DNA from: Treponemataceae bacterium
GTDB lineage: Bacteria > Spirochaetota > Spirochaetia > Treponematales > Treponemataceae
Direction of reading: 5' to 3'
Assembly: GCA_024402435.1 (NCBI GenBank)
Contig: JAKSTU010000004.1
Location: forward strand, 1 to 64,000
Length of the DNA: 64,000 nucleotides
The position numbers and the translations under genes were made by a program. The notes beneath the pieces were generated by a model. That model searched no databases, had not been told where the DNA came from, and worked only from the letters and a program-made list of their open reading frames with translations. Shown here piece by piece: positions 7,578-16,356 of the stretch (positions are counted from its first letter, which is position 1; each line of letters opens with the position of its first letter).

Positions 7578-8816
7578 ATGGAAGATAATAAGGGAAATCT
7601 TAACCGGCTTGGAAAAGAAATCACCAAAACCCAAGTTATTCTGATTGTTGCCTTAACAATTTTTTTAAGCGCCGGCGGAATGTTCATCAACATCAACTCA
7701 AACAACAAAGCTTTCAACGAAAACCTGCAGAATACTTCCGCACTGATTTCCCGACTTTACAGTTTCACAAAAAATTTCAGTCAGGATCAGCTTTGCCAAT
7801 ACATGGACGCCGTTGTCTCCGATCTTTCCGATGTAGACATTTTTTCCATTGTGGACAAATCCAACCGCCGCATTTACCACACCAACCACAGTCTGATCAA
7901 CACCCAGTATGACGGCACTCACCCTGATTTTTCCCGTTTTTCCGCCGATTACTTCACTGAAAACAGCAACGGACCTTCAGGCCCCCAGCGCCGCACTTAT
8001 TCCGCATTTTACGACGATGCAGGAAACTATCAGGGCTTCATCATGACAATCCGCCTAAAAACCTCCATGCAGTCCGTCACAATCCGCACAGTTCTTCTCT
8101 TTGTAATCGTAACTTTTGCGGCCATTCTCTTTGAACTTGCAATTTGCGCCACAATTTCAAAAAAAATCAAAAAGGAATTCCTGCAGTTCACCGAAGATTT
8201 TGAAGGAACCCGTTTCCTTGTGGATTCAATGCGTGCAAACAACCACGATTTTACCAACAAACTTCATGTAATCCTCGGCCTCATCCAGATAGGCGAATAT
8301 GAAAAAGCTCAGAATTACATTCAGAACATATCAATCATCCAGCGTGAAACCGTAACCTTCATAATGCACAACATACAGAATTCTTCACTTGCAGCCCTTC
8401 TCATCGGAAAAAACGCCCGGGCCAGCGAATGCAATGTAAAGTTTTCCCTCAAAGAAGGCTCCTGCTACAATTCCAACGATATTTCCATTCCATCCGAAGC
8501 CCTCGTCACCATTTCCGGAAACCTTATAGACAACGCTTTGGACGCAATGAACCACAGCAACAACCAGACAAAAGAACTGATCGTAGGAGTTTTTACAAAA
8601 CCCGGAGAGATGCTGCTTTTTGTTCAGGATTCAGGCCCGGGAATCGCACCCGGATTCATGGAAAAAATCTTTGACAACGGGTTTTCCACAAAAGGAACCG
8701 GCCGCGGCGTAGGACTTTACCACACCCGTCAGCTTGTCCAAAGCCTTGGCGGAAGCATTTCCGTCGAATCCCAGATTGGTCAAGGTGCCTGCTTTACTGT
8801 AAAATTGAGAAAATAA
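7578..8816 (+). CDS. Sensor histidine kinase, CitA/DcuS family
   Basis: A 412-residue kinase. Transmembrane helix 1 (about 19-40) and helix 2 (about 168-192) enclose a periplasmic sensor region of about 125 residues. The dimerisation/phosphoacceptor helix has NHDFTNKLHVILGLIQIGEY with His223, the HxxxNxLH pattern of CitA, DcuS and MalK. The ATPase domain has the N box NLIDNALDAM, the DSGPGI motif and GRGVGLYH. Family members sense citrate or C4-dicarboxylates. A C4-dicarboxylate metabolism locus lies 25-36 kb away, so a link is possible but not shown. I start at the ATG; a GTG six codons earlier has no better ribosome site. The response regulator follows 23 nt downstream. Confidence 0.88.
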   Translation: MEDNKGNLNRLGKEITKTQVILIVALTIFLSAGGMFININSNNKAFNENLQNTSALISRLYSFTKNFSQDQLCQYMDAVVSDLSDVDIFSIVDKSNRRIYHTNHSLINTQYDGTHPDFSRFSADYFTENSNGPSGPQRRTYSAFYDDAGNYQGFIMTIRLKTSMQSVTIRTVLLFVIVTFAAILFELAICATISKKIKKEFLQFTEDFEGTRFLVDSMRANNHDFTNKLHVILGLIQIGEYEKAQNYIQNISIIQRETVTFIMHNIQNSSLAALLIGKNARASECNVKFSLKEGSCYNSNDISIPSEALVTISGNLIDNALDAMNHSNNQTKELIVGVFTKPGEMLLFVQDSGPGIAPGFMEKIFDNGFSTKGTGRGVGLYHTRQLVQSLGGSISVESQIGQGACFTVKLRK

Positions 8817-8839
8817 GATTTGGATATCAGAAGAGCATT

Positions 8840-9505
8840 ATGTACAAAGTTTTGATTGTAGAAGATGACCCGATGGTTGCCATGATCAACCAGCATTACG
8901 TTGAGAACAACAAAGATTTTTCCGTTGTTGCAACTGCGCGGAACGGAGAAGAAGCATTGGCCTTTCTTGACAGCAATTCCGTTGACCTGATCGTGCTCGA
9001 TGTCTTCATGCCCTCCATGGACGGCGTTGAAACACTCAAACAAATCAGAAACAGACAAATTCCTTCAGAAGTCATTATGGTAACCGCCGCAAATGACAGC
9101 GCCACATTGGAGGAAACAATGCACCTTGGCGTTCTGGATTATCTTATCAAACCATTCACATTGGAACGTTTTTCCGTTTCCCTCGAAAAATTTACCGTCA
9201 AAGTCACAACCTTAAAACAGAATTCAATTCTCGACCAAAAATCCATAGACAGCATCATCACAAATTCACCCGGCCCCAAAATCGAATACCCAAAAGGCAT
9301 CCAGAAAAAAACCCTGGACACAATTCTCACATATTTCACACACAACTGCGGCTGGCAGTCAGCAGACATGGTTGCCGATAAACTTGGCTTTTCTGTAGTC
9401 ACCGTCCGCCACTACCTCACTTATCTCGTCCAGTCAAACCAAATTCTTGAGCAAGTCAACTACGAAACCGGCGGCCGGCCTTCAATACTCTACAAAACCA
9501 AATGA
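8840..9505 (+). CDS. Response regulator, CitB/DcuR family
   Basis: A 221-residue response regulator and probable partner of the kinase just upstream. The receiver domain (1-120) has acidic residues EDD at 8-10, phosphoacceptor Asp54 in IVLDVFMP, a conserved Thr in MVTAAND and Lys in LIKPF. The linker and C-terminal winged helix-turn-helix (about 150-215; SADMVADKLGFSVVTVRHYL then GGRPSILYK) match the CitB/DcuR type. Targets cannot be told from this window. C4-dicarboxylate or citrate uptake and fermentation genes are the family's usual regulon. Confidence 0.88.
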   Translation: MYKVLIVEDDPMVAMINQHYVENNKDFSVVATARNGEEALAFLDSNSVDLIVLDVFMPSMDGVETLKQIRNRQIPSEVIMVTAANDSATLEETMHLGVLDYLIKPFTLERFSVSLEKFTVKVTTLKQNSILDQKSIDSIITNSPGPKIEYPKGIQKKTLDTILTYFTHNCGWQSADMVADKLGFSVVTVRHYLTYLVQSNQILEQVNYETGGRPSILYKTK

Positions 9506-9772
9506 TTTTTTCGGGCGAACCCTATTCAGTTTGGGGGCTTTCCAGGGTTCCGCTCCCGCTCCAAAGTCCTCACTCGCTCCGCTCCCTCCGGTCTTCGGCT
9601 CCGCCGCCCTTCCAATCCCGCGCAACCCGGCCAAACATGTCATCCGGAATGCACTTCTTCATGTCATCCGGAGCGCAGTCGAAGGATCTTCCAAAGCAAT
9701 TGAAGACTCTCTCCGCCCCCACATTGTCATGAAAAATTTCCCGATGAATGAATCAAAAACATCGTATTACTG
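9506..9772. other. Non-coding GC-rich intergenic stretch with short direct repeats
   Basis: No convincing gene is seen. The stretch 9510-9640 is markedly richer in G and C than its surroundings and dominated by ctcc/ccgc words. A 13-bp direct repeat, catgtcatccgga, occurs at 9636-9648 and 9660-9672, the second running into gcgcagtcgaaggatc. This resembles dispersed REP-like intergenic repeats, but copy number cannot be judged from one window. Confidence 0.5.
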
Positions 9773-9941
9773 AAAAAAAGGGCAGAATTTCGCTGGAACC
9801 CTCTGCCTTCCTCTCATTCTTTCATCCTTGCAAAAAAAATGGGCAGAGTGCCGCAGTCGAAGTTCCCGCAAAAAACACAATCGCATTTGCTGCGCTGTGG
9901 CTTTTGACGGGTTTTCGCTGGAACCATCTGCCCATTTTTTT
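9773..9941. repeat. MITE-like element (9833-9941) and an internally deleted copy (9773-9807)
   Basis: Perfect 15-bp inverted ends (A7 then TGGGCAGA at 9833-9847; TCTGCCCA then T7 at 9927-9941) bound a 109-bp segment with no coding capacity. Next to it a shorter copy has the same ends, GGCAGA (9781-9786) and TCTGCC (9802-9807). It also shares the inner word ttcgctggaacc (9789-9800, again at 9914-9925), as if the middle had been lost. The right end overlaps the carB stop codon. Folded as RNA, the longer element could also act as a loose terminator. Confidence 0.5.
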
Positions 9942-12900
9942 AGTTTATCGCAGCATGATATTCCTGAAGCGATTTTACCTCTCCCTTTCCTCCGCGTACA
10001 GTACCAATTCCGTCCACAGCCGCTTTTGCGCCTGCAAGAGTCGTAATGTAAGGCACCTTGTACTTCAAAGCAGACTTGCGGATAGTACCCGCATGTTCAC
10101 GTTTTTCCCGGCGGATTCCAGGAGTATTGATTACCAGACAAACTTCTTTGTTCAGAATCACGTCCAGAACATTAGGCCGTCCTTCCCCAATCTTCGCAAT
10201 CATCTCTGATTTTATTCCGTTTGCATTGAAGAACTTGTTTGTTCCTTCAGTGGCCAGAATCTTGAATCCCAAGTAACTGAAAGCCCGAGCCATGTCCAAA
10301 GCTTCCGTCTTCTGATTGTCCTTGTTGCTCAAAGAAATCAGAACAGTCTTTTTCTCGCCGTTTACAGGAGCTGCTGGCGGTTCAGAGTTTGCTGCTTCTT
10401 CAGCTTTGTAGAAAGCCAGGGGAAAGTTCTCAGCCAAACCAAGAACCTCACCTGTTGAACGCATTTCCGGTCCCAGAACCGGGTCAACACCGGGGAACTT
10501 GTTGAACGGCAGAACCGCTTCCTTACATCCGTAATGAGGAATAACCTTTTCCTTCAGCTGCAGGTCGCCCAAGTTTTCGCCAAGCATAAGACGTGTCGCA
10601 AGCCGAGCCATCTGAGTGTTACAAACTTTTGAAACAAGCGGAACTGTGCGGCTTGCACGGGGATTTGCTTCAATTACAAAAACTTTTCCGTTTTCAATTG
10701 CATACTGCATGTTCATAAGACCCACAACATGGAGGCTTTCTGCAATTTTGCGAGTATAATCCTTGATTGTAGCCAAATTTTCTGCAGGAATTGAAACAGG
10801 CGGAATAACACAGGCAGAGTCTCCTGAGTGAATTCCGGCCAATTCAACATGTTCCATTACTGCAGGAATATAAACCTGTTTTCCGTCACTAAGAGCATCT
10901 GCTTCGCATTCCAAAGCATTGTGCAGGAAGCGGTCAATCAGAAGCGGTCTGTCCGGTGTTACGCCAACAGCTTTTGCAACATATTCACGAAGCATATCTT
11001 CGTCATAAATTACTTCCATTCCGCGACCGCCCAGAACAAATGAAGGACGGATCATGATCGGATAACCGATTCTGTCTGCAGCGGCCTTTGCTTCATCAAA
11101 GTTTGCAGCCATTGCACTTTCCGGCATTGGAATCCCCAGTTTGTCCATCATCTTGCGGAACAAATCACGGTCTTCAGCAATGTCAATTGAATCAATTGAA
11201 GTTCCCAGAATCTTTACACCTTCGTCGCTCAAAGCACGTGCAATATTCAGCGGAGTCTGCCCACCGAACTGAACAATTACGCCCTCCGGTTTTTCCTTTT
11301 CATAAATCTGCAGAACATCTTCCAAAGTAACAGGCTCAAAATAAAGTTTGTCAGAAGTGTCATAGTCAGTAGAAACTGTTTCCGGGTTACAGTTGACCAG
11401 AATTGTCTCATAACCCATTTTCTTCAGCTGCATAGCCGCATGACAGCAGCAGTAGTCAAACTCAATACCCTGACCGATTCTGTTGGGCCCGCCACCCAGA
11501 ATCATGATTTTTTTCTTGTTGTCAGAAGCAGGAGCCTTGTCCACATCATTGTATGTAGAATAATAATAATTTGCATTTTCAACGCCGCTTACAGGAACAG
11601 CCAGCCAGCCTTCCTTTACGCCAAGTTCTGTTCGCTTCTTGCGGACATCCTTTTCCCTGATTCCAAGAATTTTCGCAATGTATTTGTCGCTGAATCCCTC
11701 TTTCTTAGCCTGAATCAGAAGTTCGTCCGCCGGCATCTGCCCCGGTGTCTGAAGCATTTTTTCTTCAGTTTCTACCAGTTCAGCCATTTCCTTAAGGAAT
11801 TCTTTCTTTACATAAGTAATTTCATTAAGGCGATCCAAAGAAACACCTTTGCGGATTGCCTCATAAATGATGAACCAGCGCTCGCTTGAAGCAACTTTCA
11901 GCATTTCACAAAGTTCTTCAGCAGTTTTCTTGTTGAAATCCTTTGCAAAGCCAAGACCTGAGCGACCATTTTCCAAACCGCGGATAGCTTTCTGGAAAGT
12001 TTCCTTAAAAGTCTTTCCGATTGCCATTACTTCGCCAACGGCCTTCATCTGTGTTCCCAAAGAATCTTCTACACCCCGGAACTTTTCAAAAGCCCAGCGT
12101 GCAAATTTCAGAACCACATAATCCCCGTCCGGACATCCGCCTGCAGTATATTTTTCCAAAGTTCCGTCACGCCAATAAGGAATTTCATCCAGTGTCATTC
12201 CACTTGCAAGTTTTGCAGAAATCAGAGCAATGGGAAATCCTGTAGCCTTTGAAGCCAAAGCAGAAGAACGTGAAGTTCTCGGGTTGATTTCAATGATAAC
12301 CACGCGGCCCGTCTTGGGATCATGAGCAAACTGAACGTTTGTTCCACCGATAACACCGATTGATTCAACAATCTTGAAAGCATCCTTTACCAGCCTGTCT
12401 TCCAGATCCTTGTCAATTGTCATAAAAGGAGCAGCACAGAAAGAGTCACCTGTATGCACACCCACTGCATCAATGTTTTCGATTGTACAGATTGCAATCA
12501 TCTGATTCTTTGCATCGCGAACAACTTCAACTTCCAGCTCTTCCCAACCAAGAATAGATTCCTCAATCAGGCACTGGTGGGTCAGCGAAAGATCCAGACC
12601 ATTTGTTACAATTGTCCGCAATTCTTCCATGTTGTAGCAGAAACCGCCACCTGCACCGCCCATTGTGTATGCAGGCCGAACAACAATCGGGAACCCGATA
12701 TCAGAAGCAATTTTTTCAGCTTCCTCAACAGAATAGCAAATATCAGATTTGGGAGTTTCAATTCCCAATTTTGTCATTGTTTCCTTAAAAACCTCACGGT
12801 CCTCACCGCGTTCAATTGCATCAAGATTTACACCGATTACCTGAACGCCATATTTTTCCAGAACACCAGCCTTGTTAAGTTCCTGAGCCAAGTTAAGACC

Positions 12901-13182
12901 TGTCTGTCCTCCCAAGTTGGGCAAAAGTGCATCAGGACGCTCCTTCTCAATAATCTGTGTAAGCCGTTCCAAATTCAAAGGCTCAATATAAGTTGCATCT
13001 GCCATCACCGGGTCAGTCATGATTGTTGCAGGATTCGAGTTAACCAGAACAATTTTGTAACCCTGTTCCCGCAGAGCTTTACAAGCCTGAGTTCCTGAAT
13101 AGTCAAATTCACATGCCTGTCCGATAACAATCGGTCCAGAACCGATAATCAGCACCTTGTTGATGTCTGTTCTCTTTGCCAT
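9940..13182 (-). CDS. carB: Carbamoyl-phosphate synthase large subunit
   Basis: At 1080 residues it is full length for CarB. It makes carbamoyl phosphate from bicarbonate, ammonia and two ATP for pyrimidine and arginine synthesis. Both ATP-grasp halves are visible: IGSGPIVIGQACEFDYSG near the N-terminus and its repeat LGGGPNRIGQGIEFDYCCCHA near residue 560. Binding-loop repeats follow (RPAYTMGGAGGG and RPSFVLGGRGME). The last about 130 residues form the MGS-like regulatory domain (VNTPGIRREKREHAGTIRKS). The start has GGAGC 6 nt upstream. The small glutaminase subunit gene carA is not in the window. An intrinsic terminator stands directly before the ribosome-binding site, suggesting attenuation. 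Confidence 0.97.
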   Translation of the reverse strand: MAKRTDINKVLIIGSGPIVIGQACEFDYSGTQACKALREQGYKIVLVNSNPATIMTDPVMADATYIEPLNLERLTQIIEKERPDALLPNLGGQTGLNLAQELNKAGVLEKYGVQVIGVNLDAIERGEDREVFKETMTKLGIETPKSDICYSVEEAEKIASDIGFPIVVRPAYTMGGAGGGFCYNMEELRTIVTNGLDLSLTHQCLIEESILGWEELEVEVVRDAKNQMIAICTIENIDAVGVHTGDSFCAAPFMTIDKDLEDRLVKDAFKIVESIGVIGGTNVQFAHDPKTGRVVIIEINPRTSRSSALASKATGFPIALISAKLASGMTLDEIPYWRDGTLEKYTAGGCPDGDYVVLKFARWAFEKFRGVEDSLGTQMKAVGEVMAIGKTFKETFQKAIRGLENGRSGLGFAKDFNKKTAEELCEMLKVASSERWFIIYEAIRKGVSLDRLNEITYVKKEFLKEMAELVETEEKMLQTPGQMPADELLIQAKKEGFSDKYIAKILGIREKDVRKKRTELGVKEGWLAVPVSGVENANYYYSTYNDVDKAPASDNKKKIMILGGGPNRIGQGIEFDYCCCHAAMQLKKMGYETILVNCNPETVSTDYDTSDKLYFEPVTLEDVLQIYEKEKPEGVIVQFGGQTPLNIARALSDEGVKILGTSIDSIDIAEDRDLFRKMMDKLGIPMPESAMAANFDEAKAAADRIGYPIMIRPSFVLGGRGMEVIYDEDMLREYVAKAVGVTPDRPLLIDRFLHNALECEADALSDGKQVYIPAVMEHVELAGIHSGDSACVIPPVSIPAENLATIKDYTRKIAESLHVVGLMNMQYAIENGKVFVIEANPRASRTVPLVSKVCNTQMARLATRLMLGENLGDLQLKEKVIPHYGCKEAVLPFNKFPGVDPVLGPEMRSTGEVLGLAENFPLAFYKAEEAANSEPPAAPVNGEKKTVLISLSNKDNQKTEALDMARAFSYLGFKILATEGTNKFFNANGIKSEMIAKIGEGRPNVLDVILNKEVCLVINTPGIRREKREHAGTIRKSALKYKVPYITTLAGAKAAVDGIGTVRGGKGEVKSLQEYHAAIN

Positions 13183-13196
13183 TTTCTGCTCCGTAC

Positions 13197-13230
13197 AAAA
13201 AAAAACTGAACCCGAAAAACTCGAATTCAG
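13197..13230 (-). terminator. Leader terminator immediately upstream of carB
   Basis: On the minus strand CTGAATTCGAG and TTCGGGTTCAG form an 11-bp stem (with G-U pairs) around a 3-nt loop, followed by nine U. The U-run ends about 15 nt before the carB ATG. It would stop transcripts entering carB unless an antiterminated state forms. No alternative antiterminator stem or PyrR-binding motif is obvious by eye. Confidence 0.65.
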
Positions 13231-13516
13231 TCAAAAATCAAAAATAAATCAAGCGATTATTTACAAGAGAAATAATTTTTTTCTGTAAAATCAACGCGTT
13301 CATGCAAAAAATTTACCAAAAATCTCAATTTTCTTCAAGAGATTTCAATGTATTTCCAATGATTTCAATTTTTGGGGGAAAATCGCAGTAAGCGCGCTTC
13401 GCGACGCTTCCAGCTCGGCCTTCCCCCTGGGCTCAACCGCTCCGCGTTTTCGCCACACCCCCTTCCAGCGGGCCTCAGGCGCCGGCCCGCAACGCCCGCT
13501 CAAAAATAGCGCATTT
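13231..13516. other. Intergenic region with a GC-rich island upstream of carB
   Basis: No gene is seen. The carB promoter probably lies within the AT-rich part (13231-13370), but I cannot choose a clear -35/-10 pair. Bases 13370-13510 form a GC-rich island with many gcg/ccg words, of the same style as the stretch at 9510-9640 and unlike the flanking AT-rich DNA. Confidence 0.5.
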
Positions 13517-13562
13517 AAAAAAAATAAAGCCGCCCCGCCAGGTTCAACCTTCGGGAGCGGCT
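13517..13562 (-). terminator. Terminator at the end of the ribosomal protein cluster
   Basis: On the minus strand AGCCGCTCC pairs with GGGGCGGCT (9 bp with one G-U) around an inner GGTT/AACC hairpin, followed by a U-rich run. It lies 32 nt after the stop of the 57-residue gene and marks the end of the long ribosomal transcription unit. Confidence 0.8.
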
Positions 13563-13593
13563 GTGTAAACCGTTCAGTTTACTGAATCACAGC

Positions 13594-13767
13594 TTATTTC
13601 TTTTTGTTTTTCAGCTGTGCATTGCAATATTTGCAAATTTTTGCCTTTGCGCCATCCACTTCAGTTTCATAAAGTGTTTTGATGTGTTCAATTTTACAAA
13701 TAGCGCAGATTCCACGTCCATGAGCAGGCAACTCACGAATACCTTTTCCACGATGTGCTTTGGACAT
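13594..13767 (-). CDS. Small zinc-ribbon protein (57 residues) at the end of the alpha operon
   Basis: A 57-residue basic protein beginning MSKAHRGKGIRELPAHGRG with two CxxC knuckles, CAIC (residues 21-24) and CKYC (45-48), the arrangement of a single zinc ribbon. It ends in a lysine-rich tail. A good ribosome site (GAGGAG) lies 7-8 nt before the ATG. It starts 3 nt after the rplQ stop and is followed by the operon terminator, so it is co-transcribed with rplQ. I do not recognise a named function. A ribosome- or transcription-associated role is plausible from context only. Confidence 0.85.
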   Translation of the reverse strand: MSKAHRGKGIRELPAHGRGICAICKIEHIKTLYETEVDGAKAKICKYCNAQLKNKKK

Positions 13768-13770
13768 ATT

Positions 13771-14295
13771 TTACTCCTCAGTTTTTGCTTCAGCAGGAGC
13801 AGCTTCTTCAGCAGCTTTTTTTGCTGTTGTTTTTTTAGCTGTTGATTTCTTAGCAGGAGCTTTCTTTGCAGATGTCTCTTTGCTTTCTTTCTTTGCTTTG
13901 GCAGGTTCTTTCTTTTCTTCTTTCTTGCCATCGCTCAGTTTGTAATCAACCAGTTCCAAAATCACCATGTCAGCAGCGTCACCCTGACGGTATCCGATTT
14001 TAAGAACACGTGTATAACCACCATTTCTGTCCTTCATACGGGGACCAATGTCTTTGAACAGTTTTGCAAGAACAATTTCATCCTGAATGAATTTTGCTGC
14101 AATTCTGCGGTTATGTACTGTGTCTTCTTTTGCACGTGTAATCAGCTTTTCGGCTGCTTTTCTTACTTCAAGTGCTTTTGCTTTTGTCGTAGTAATACGC
14201 TCATATCTGAACAGAGATGTGACCATGTTTCTAGACATTGCACGGCGATGAGCCGTTGTGCGAGAAAGTGGGTTAAACCCAATTTTATGATTCAT
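13771..14295 (-). CDS. rplQ: 50S ribosomal protein L17 with Lys/Ala-rich tail
   Basis: The L17 core (about residues 1-118) begins [20 protein letters not shown] and ends near [14 protein letters not shown] 50-residue extension rich in Lys, Ala and Glu follows, with AKK/TAKK repeats reminiscent of histone H1-like tails, making the protein longer (174) than usual. The start overlaps the rpoA stop by 11 nt, so the two are translationally coupled. Confidence 0.97.
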   Translation of the reverse strand: MNHKIGFNPLSRTTAHRRAMSRNMVTSLFRYERITTTKAKALEVRKAAEKLITRAKEDTVHNRRIAAKFIQDEIVLAKLFKDIGPRMKDRNGGYTRVLKIGYRQGDAADMVILELVDYKLSDGKKEEKKEPAKAKKESKETSAKKAPAKKSTAKKTTAKKAAEEAAPAEAKTEE

Positions 14296-15340
14296 CGAAT
14301 TCTTCCTTCTGCTTTGTTAAACTGGCAGCGTTCTTTAAATGACTGTAATCTGTCATTCCAAGACTCAAGTTCCATTCCTGAAGCTTTTCCTTAATTTCGG
14401 TCAAACTCTTTTTACCAAAATTACGGGTCTTTGCAATGTCATCTTCTGTCTTCTTTGTCAATTCGCCGATTGTGCGAATATTTGCATTTTTCAGACAGTT
14501 TGAAGAGCGAACAGAAAGTTCAAGTTCTTCAACAGGTGTTCCAAGCAGCTGACGGATTCCATCTTCAAGATCGATTTCCCCGCCATCAAGGCCCATTTCA
14601 CTGTCGTTAAAGTTAACAAAGATTGAAAAATGATCTTTTGCAATTTTTGCAGCTTCAGCAAGAGCATCTTCCGGAGTTACTGTGCCATCAGTCCAAATCT
14701 CGAGTACAAGCTTATCATAATCGTTCCGCTGTCCCACGCGACAAGGTTCAATTGAATATTTTACCCTTGGAATCGGTGTGAAAATTGCATCCATCGGAAT
14801 TGTACCAACAATTTCAATGTAGTGCTCATTTGTTTCTGCAGGAACATAGCCGCGGCCAAAGTCAACCTGAACATCAAACTCAAGATGAGCTCCTTCCATC
14901 ATTGTGAAAAGAGGCAGATCTTTTGTCATAATTTCAAGCTGCTCACCCCGGTCCAACATGTCACTTGTAACTTTTCCGGGTCCTTTGAACTCAAAAGTGA
15001 AAGTTTCCGACTCAACATCTTCAGCAAGTCTCAGACGGATTTGCTTAAGTGCATTCAAAACTTCAAGTGCATCCTCAACAACGTTAGGAATTGATTCAAA
15101 TTCACTTGAAATTACGTGAGCTACACCGTCAGGATCGTATGATGTAATACGAACTGAACTGATTGCATATCCCTGAATTGAAGACAGGAGAATGCGGCGC
15201 AGTGTGTTTCCCACAGTTGTACCGAAACCTGTTTCAAAAGGGAAAGCGGTAAACTTTCCGTAATTCGGATTAGTTTCAATATGCTCAAACTGGATTCCCT
15301 TGGGCTTCTTAAATCCTTTAAGCAGATTTTTCCGGGCCAT
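14285..15340 (-). CDS. rpoA: RNA polymerase subunit alpha
   Basis: A 351-residue alpha subunit. The N-terminal dimerisation domain (about 1-235) has [18 protein letters not shown] linker leads to the C-terminal DNA/activator-binding domain (about 265-330) with [24 protein letters not shown] and the [10 protein letters not shown] helix-hairpin-helix. It lies between rpsD and rplQ as in typical alpha operons. Confidence 0.98.
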   Translation of the reverse strand: MARKNLLKGFKKPKGIQFEHIETNPNYGKFTAFPFETGFGTTVGNTLRRILLSSIQGYAISSVRITSYDPDGVAHVISSEFESIPNVVEDALEVLNALKQIRLRLAEDVESETFTFEFKGPGKVTSDMLDRGEQLEIMTKDLPLFTMMEGAHLEFDVQVDFGRGYVPAETNEHYIEIVGTIPMDAIFTPIPRVKYSIEPCRVGQRNDYDKLVLEIWTDGTVTPEDALAEAAKIAKDHFSIFVNFNDSEMGLDGGEIDLEDGIRQLLGTPVEELELSVRSSNCLKNANIRTIGELTKKTEDDIAKTRNFGKKSLTEIKEKLQEWNLSLGMTDYSHLKNAASLTKQKEEFDES

Positions 15341-15349
15341 TTAAGCTCC

Positions 15350-15943
15350 TTATTTAGAATAGTACTCAACAATAAGGTTTTCTTTAACTGCAAAGTCAAT
15401 ATCAGCCTTTGTAGCCAAAGCAACCACTTTTCCACTGTAGTTGTCTCTGTCGATTTCAAGCCAACCGGGAACAGCTCTGTTACCATTCTTTGCGAGAATG
15501 AGTTTTACACCAGCTGTGTTTTTGCTCTTCTCTTTTACTGCAATAACGTCGCCAACTTTTACCTGGTAAGAAGCAATGTCAACTTTTTTACCATTTACAG
15601 TAATATGTCCATGACTTACCAGCTGACGAGCTTCTGCACGTGTTTTTGCAAAGCAAAGTCTGAAAACAACATTGTCAAGGCGACTTTCAAGAATCTGAAG
15701 CAGCAATTCACCGGTAACACCCTGTTTTCTTGCAGCCTGTTCATAGTATCTGCTGAACTGTTTTTCCAGAAGACCATAGATAAACTTAACCTTCTGTTTT
15801 TCGTTCAACTGAAGACCATATTCAGACATCTTTTTGCGGGTTTCTTTCTGGTTTCTTTTTGATTCCTTTCCGTAACCCATTACAACAGGATTAATTCCCA
15901 ATGCCTTACATCTCTTTAATAACGGTTGTGTACTTTTACCCAT
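15350..15943 (-). CDS. rpsD: 30S ribosomal protein S4
   Basis: A 197-residue S4. The S4 RNA-binding domain is at about 88-150 (SRLDNVVFRLCFAKTRAEARQLVSHGHITVNG). The N-terminal region lacks the zinc-binding cysteines found in some S4 proteins, so this is the zinc-free form. S4 nucleates 30S assembly and in many bacteria represses its own operon. Confidence 0.97.
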   Translation of the reverse strand: MGKSTQPLLKRCKALGINPVVMGYGKESKRNQKETRKKMSEYGLQLNEKQKVKFIYGLLEKQFSRYYEQAARKQGVTGELLLQILESRLDNVVFRLCFAKTRAEARQLVSHGHITVNGKKVDIASYQVKVGDVIAVKEKSKNTAGVKLILAKNGNRAVPGWLEIDRDNYSGKVVALATKADIDFAVKENLIVEYYSK

Positions 15944-15958
15944 TATTCAAGTTCTCCT

Positions 15959-16339
15959 TTACATCCTGCGTGTCTTTCTTGGACGGCATCCATTGTGAGG
16001 AATAGGTGTTACGTCAGAAATAGAACGTACCTTCAATCCAAGAGCACCAAGAGAGCGAACAGCTGATTCACGACCAACACCAGGACCTTTTACATAAACA
16101 TGTACTTCACGAAGACCATAGCTGGCAGCTTTCTGAACTGCTGTTTCTGCTACAGACTGTGCTGCAAAAGGTGTTGATTTTTTAGCACCACGAAATCCCA
16201 GACCACCGGAAGAAGCCCATGAAAGAGCATTTCCTTTCATATCTGTGATTGTAACGATCGTGTTGTTAAACGTTGCCTGAATATACACGTTACCTTCGTA
16301 AACGCTTTTCTTTTCTTTCCGTTTTTTTACGGTTGCCAC
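15959..16339 (-). CDS. rpsK: 30S ribosomal protein S11
   Basis: A 126-residue S11 with the core motifs [16 protein letters not shown] and the C-terminal [22 protein letters not shown]. It is 17 nt downstream of rpsM in the alpha operon and binds the 30S platform near the Shine-Dalgarno helix. Confidence 0.97.
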   Translation of the reverse strand: MATVKKRKEKKSVYEGNVYIQATFNNTIVTITDMKGNALSWASSGGLGFRGAKKSTPFAAQSVAETAVQKAASYGLREVHVYVKGPGVGRESAVRSLGALGLKVRSISDVTPIPHNGCRPRKTRRM

Positions 16340-16356
16340 GTTACTTTACCTCCACC

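Noticed and set aside
9447-9773. Short open frames in the GC-rich intergenic region
   Set aside because: Composition is low-complexity Pro/Ser-rich, there is no ribosome site and they overlap the response regulator end.
13611-13931. A Lys/Arg-rich 106-codon minus-strand frame
   Set aside because: It overlaps rplQ and the 57-residue zinc-ribbon gene in another frame, and both of those have family motifs and ribosome sites.
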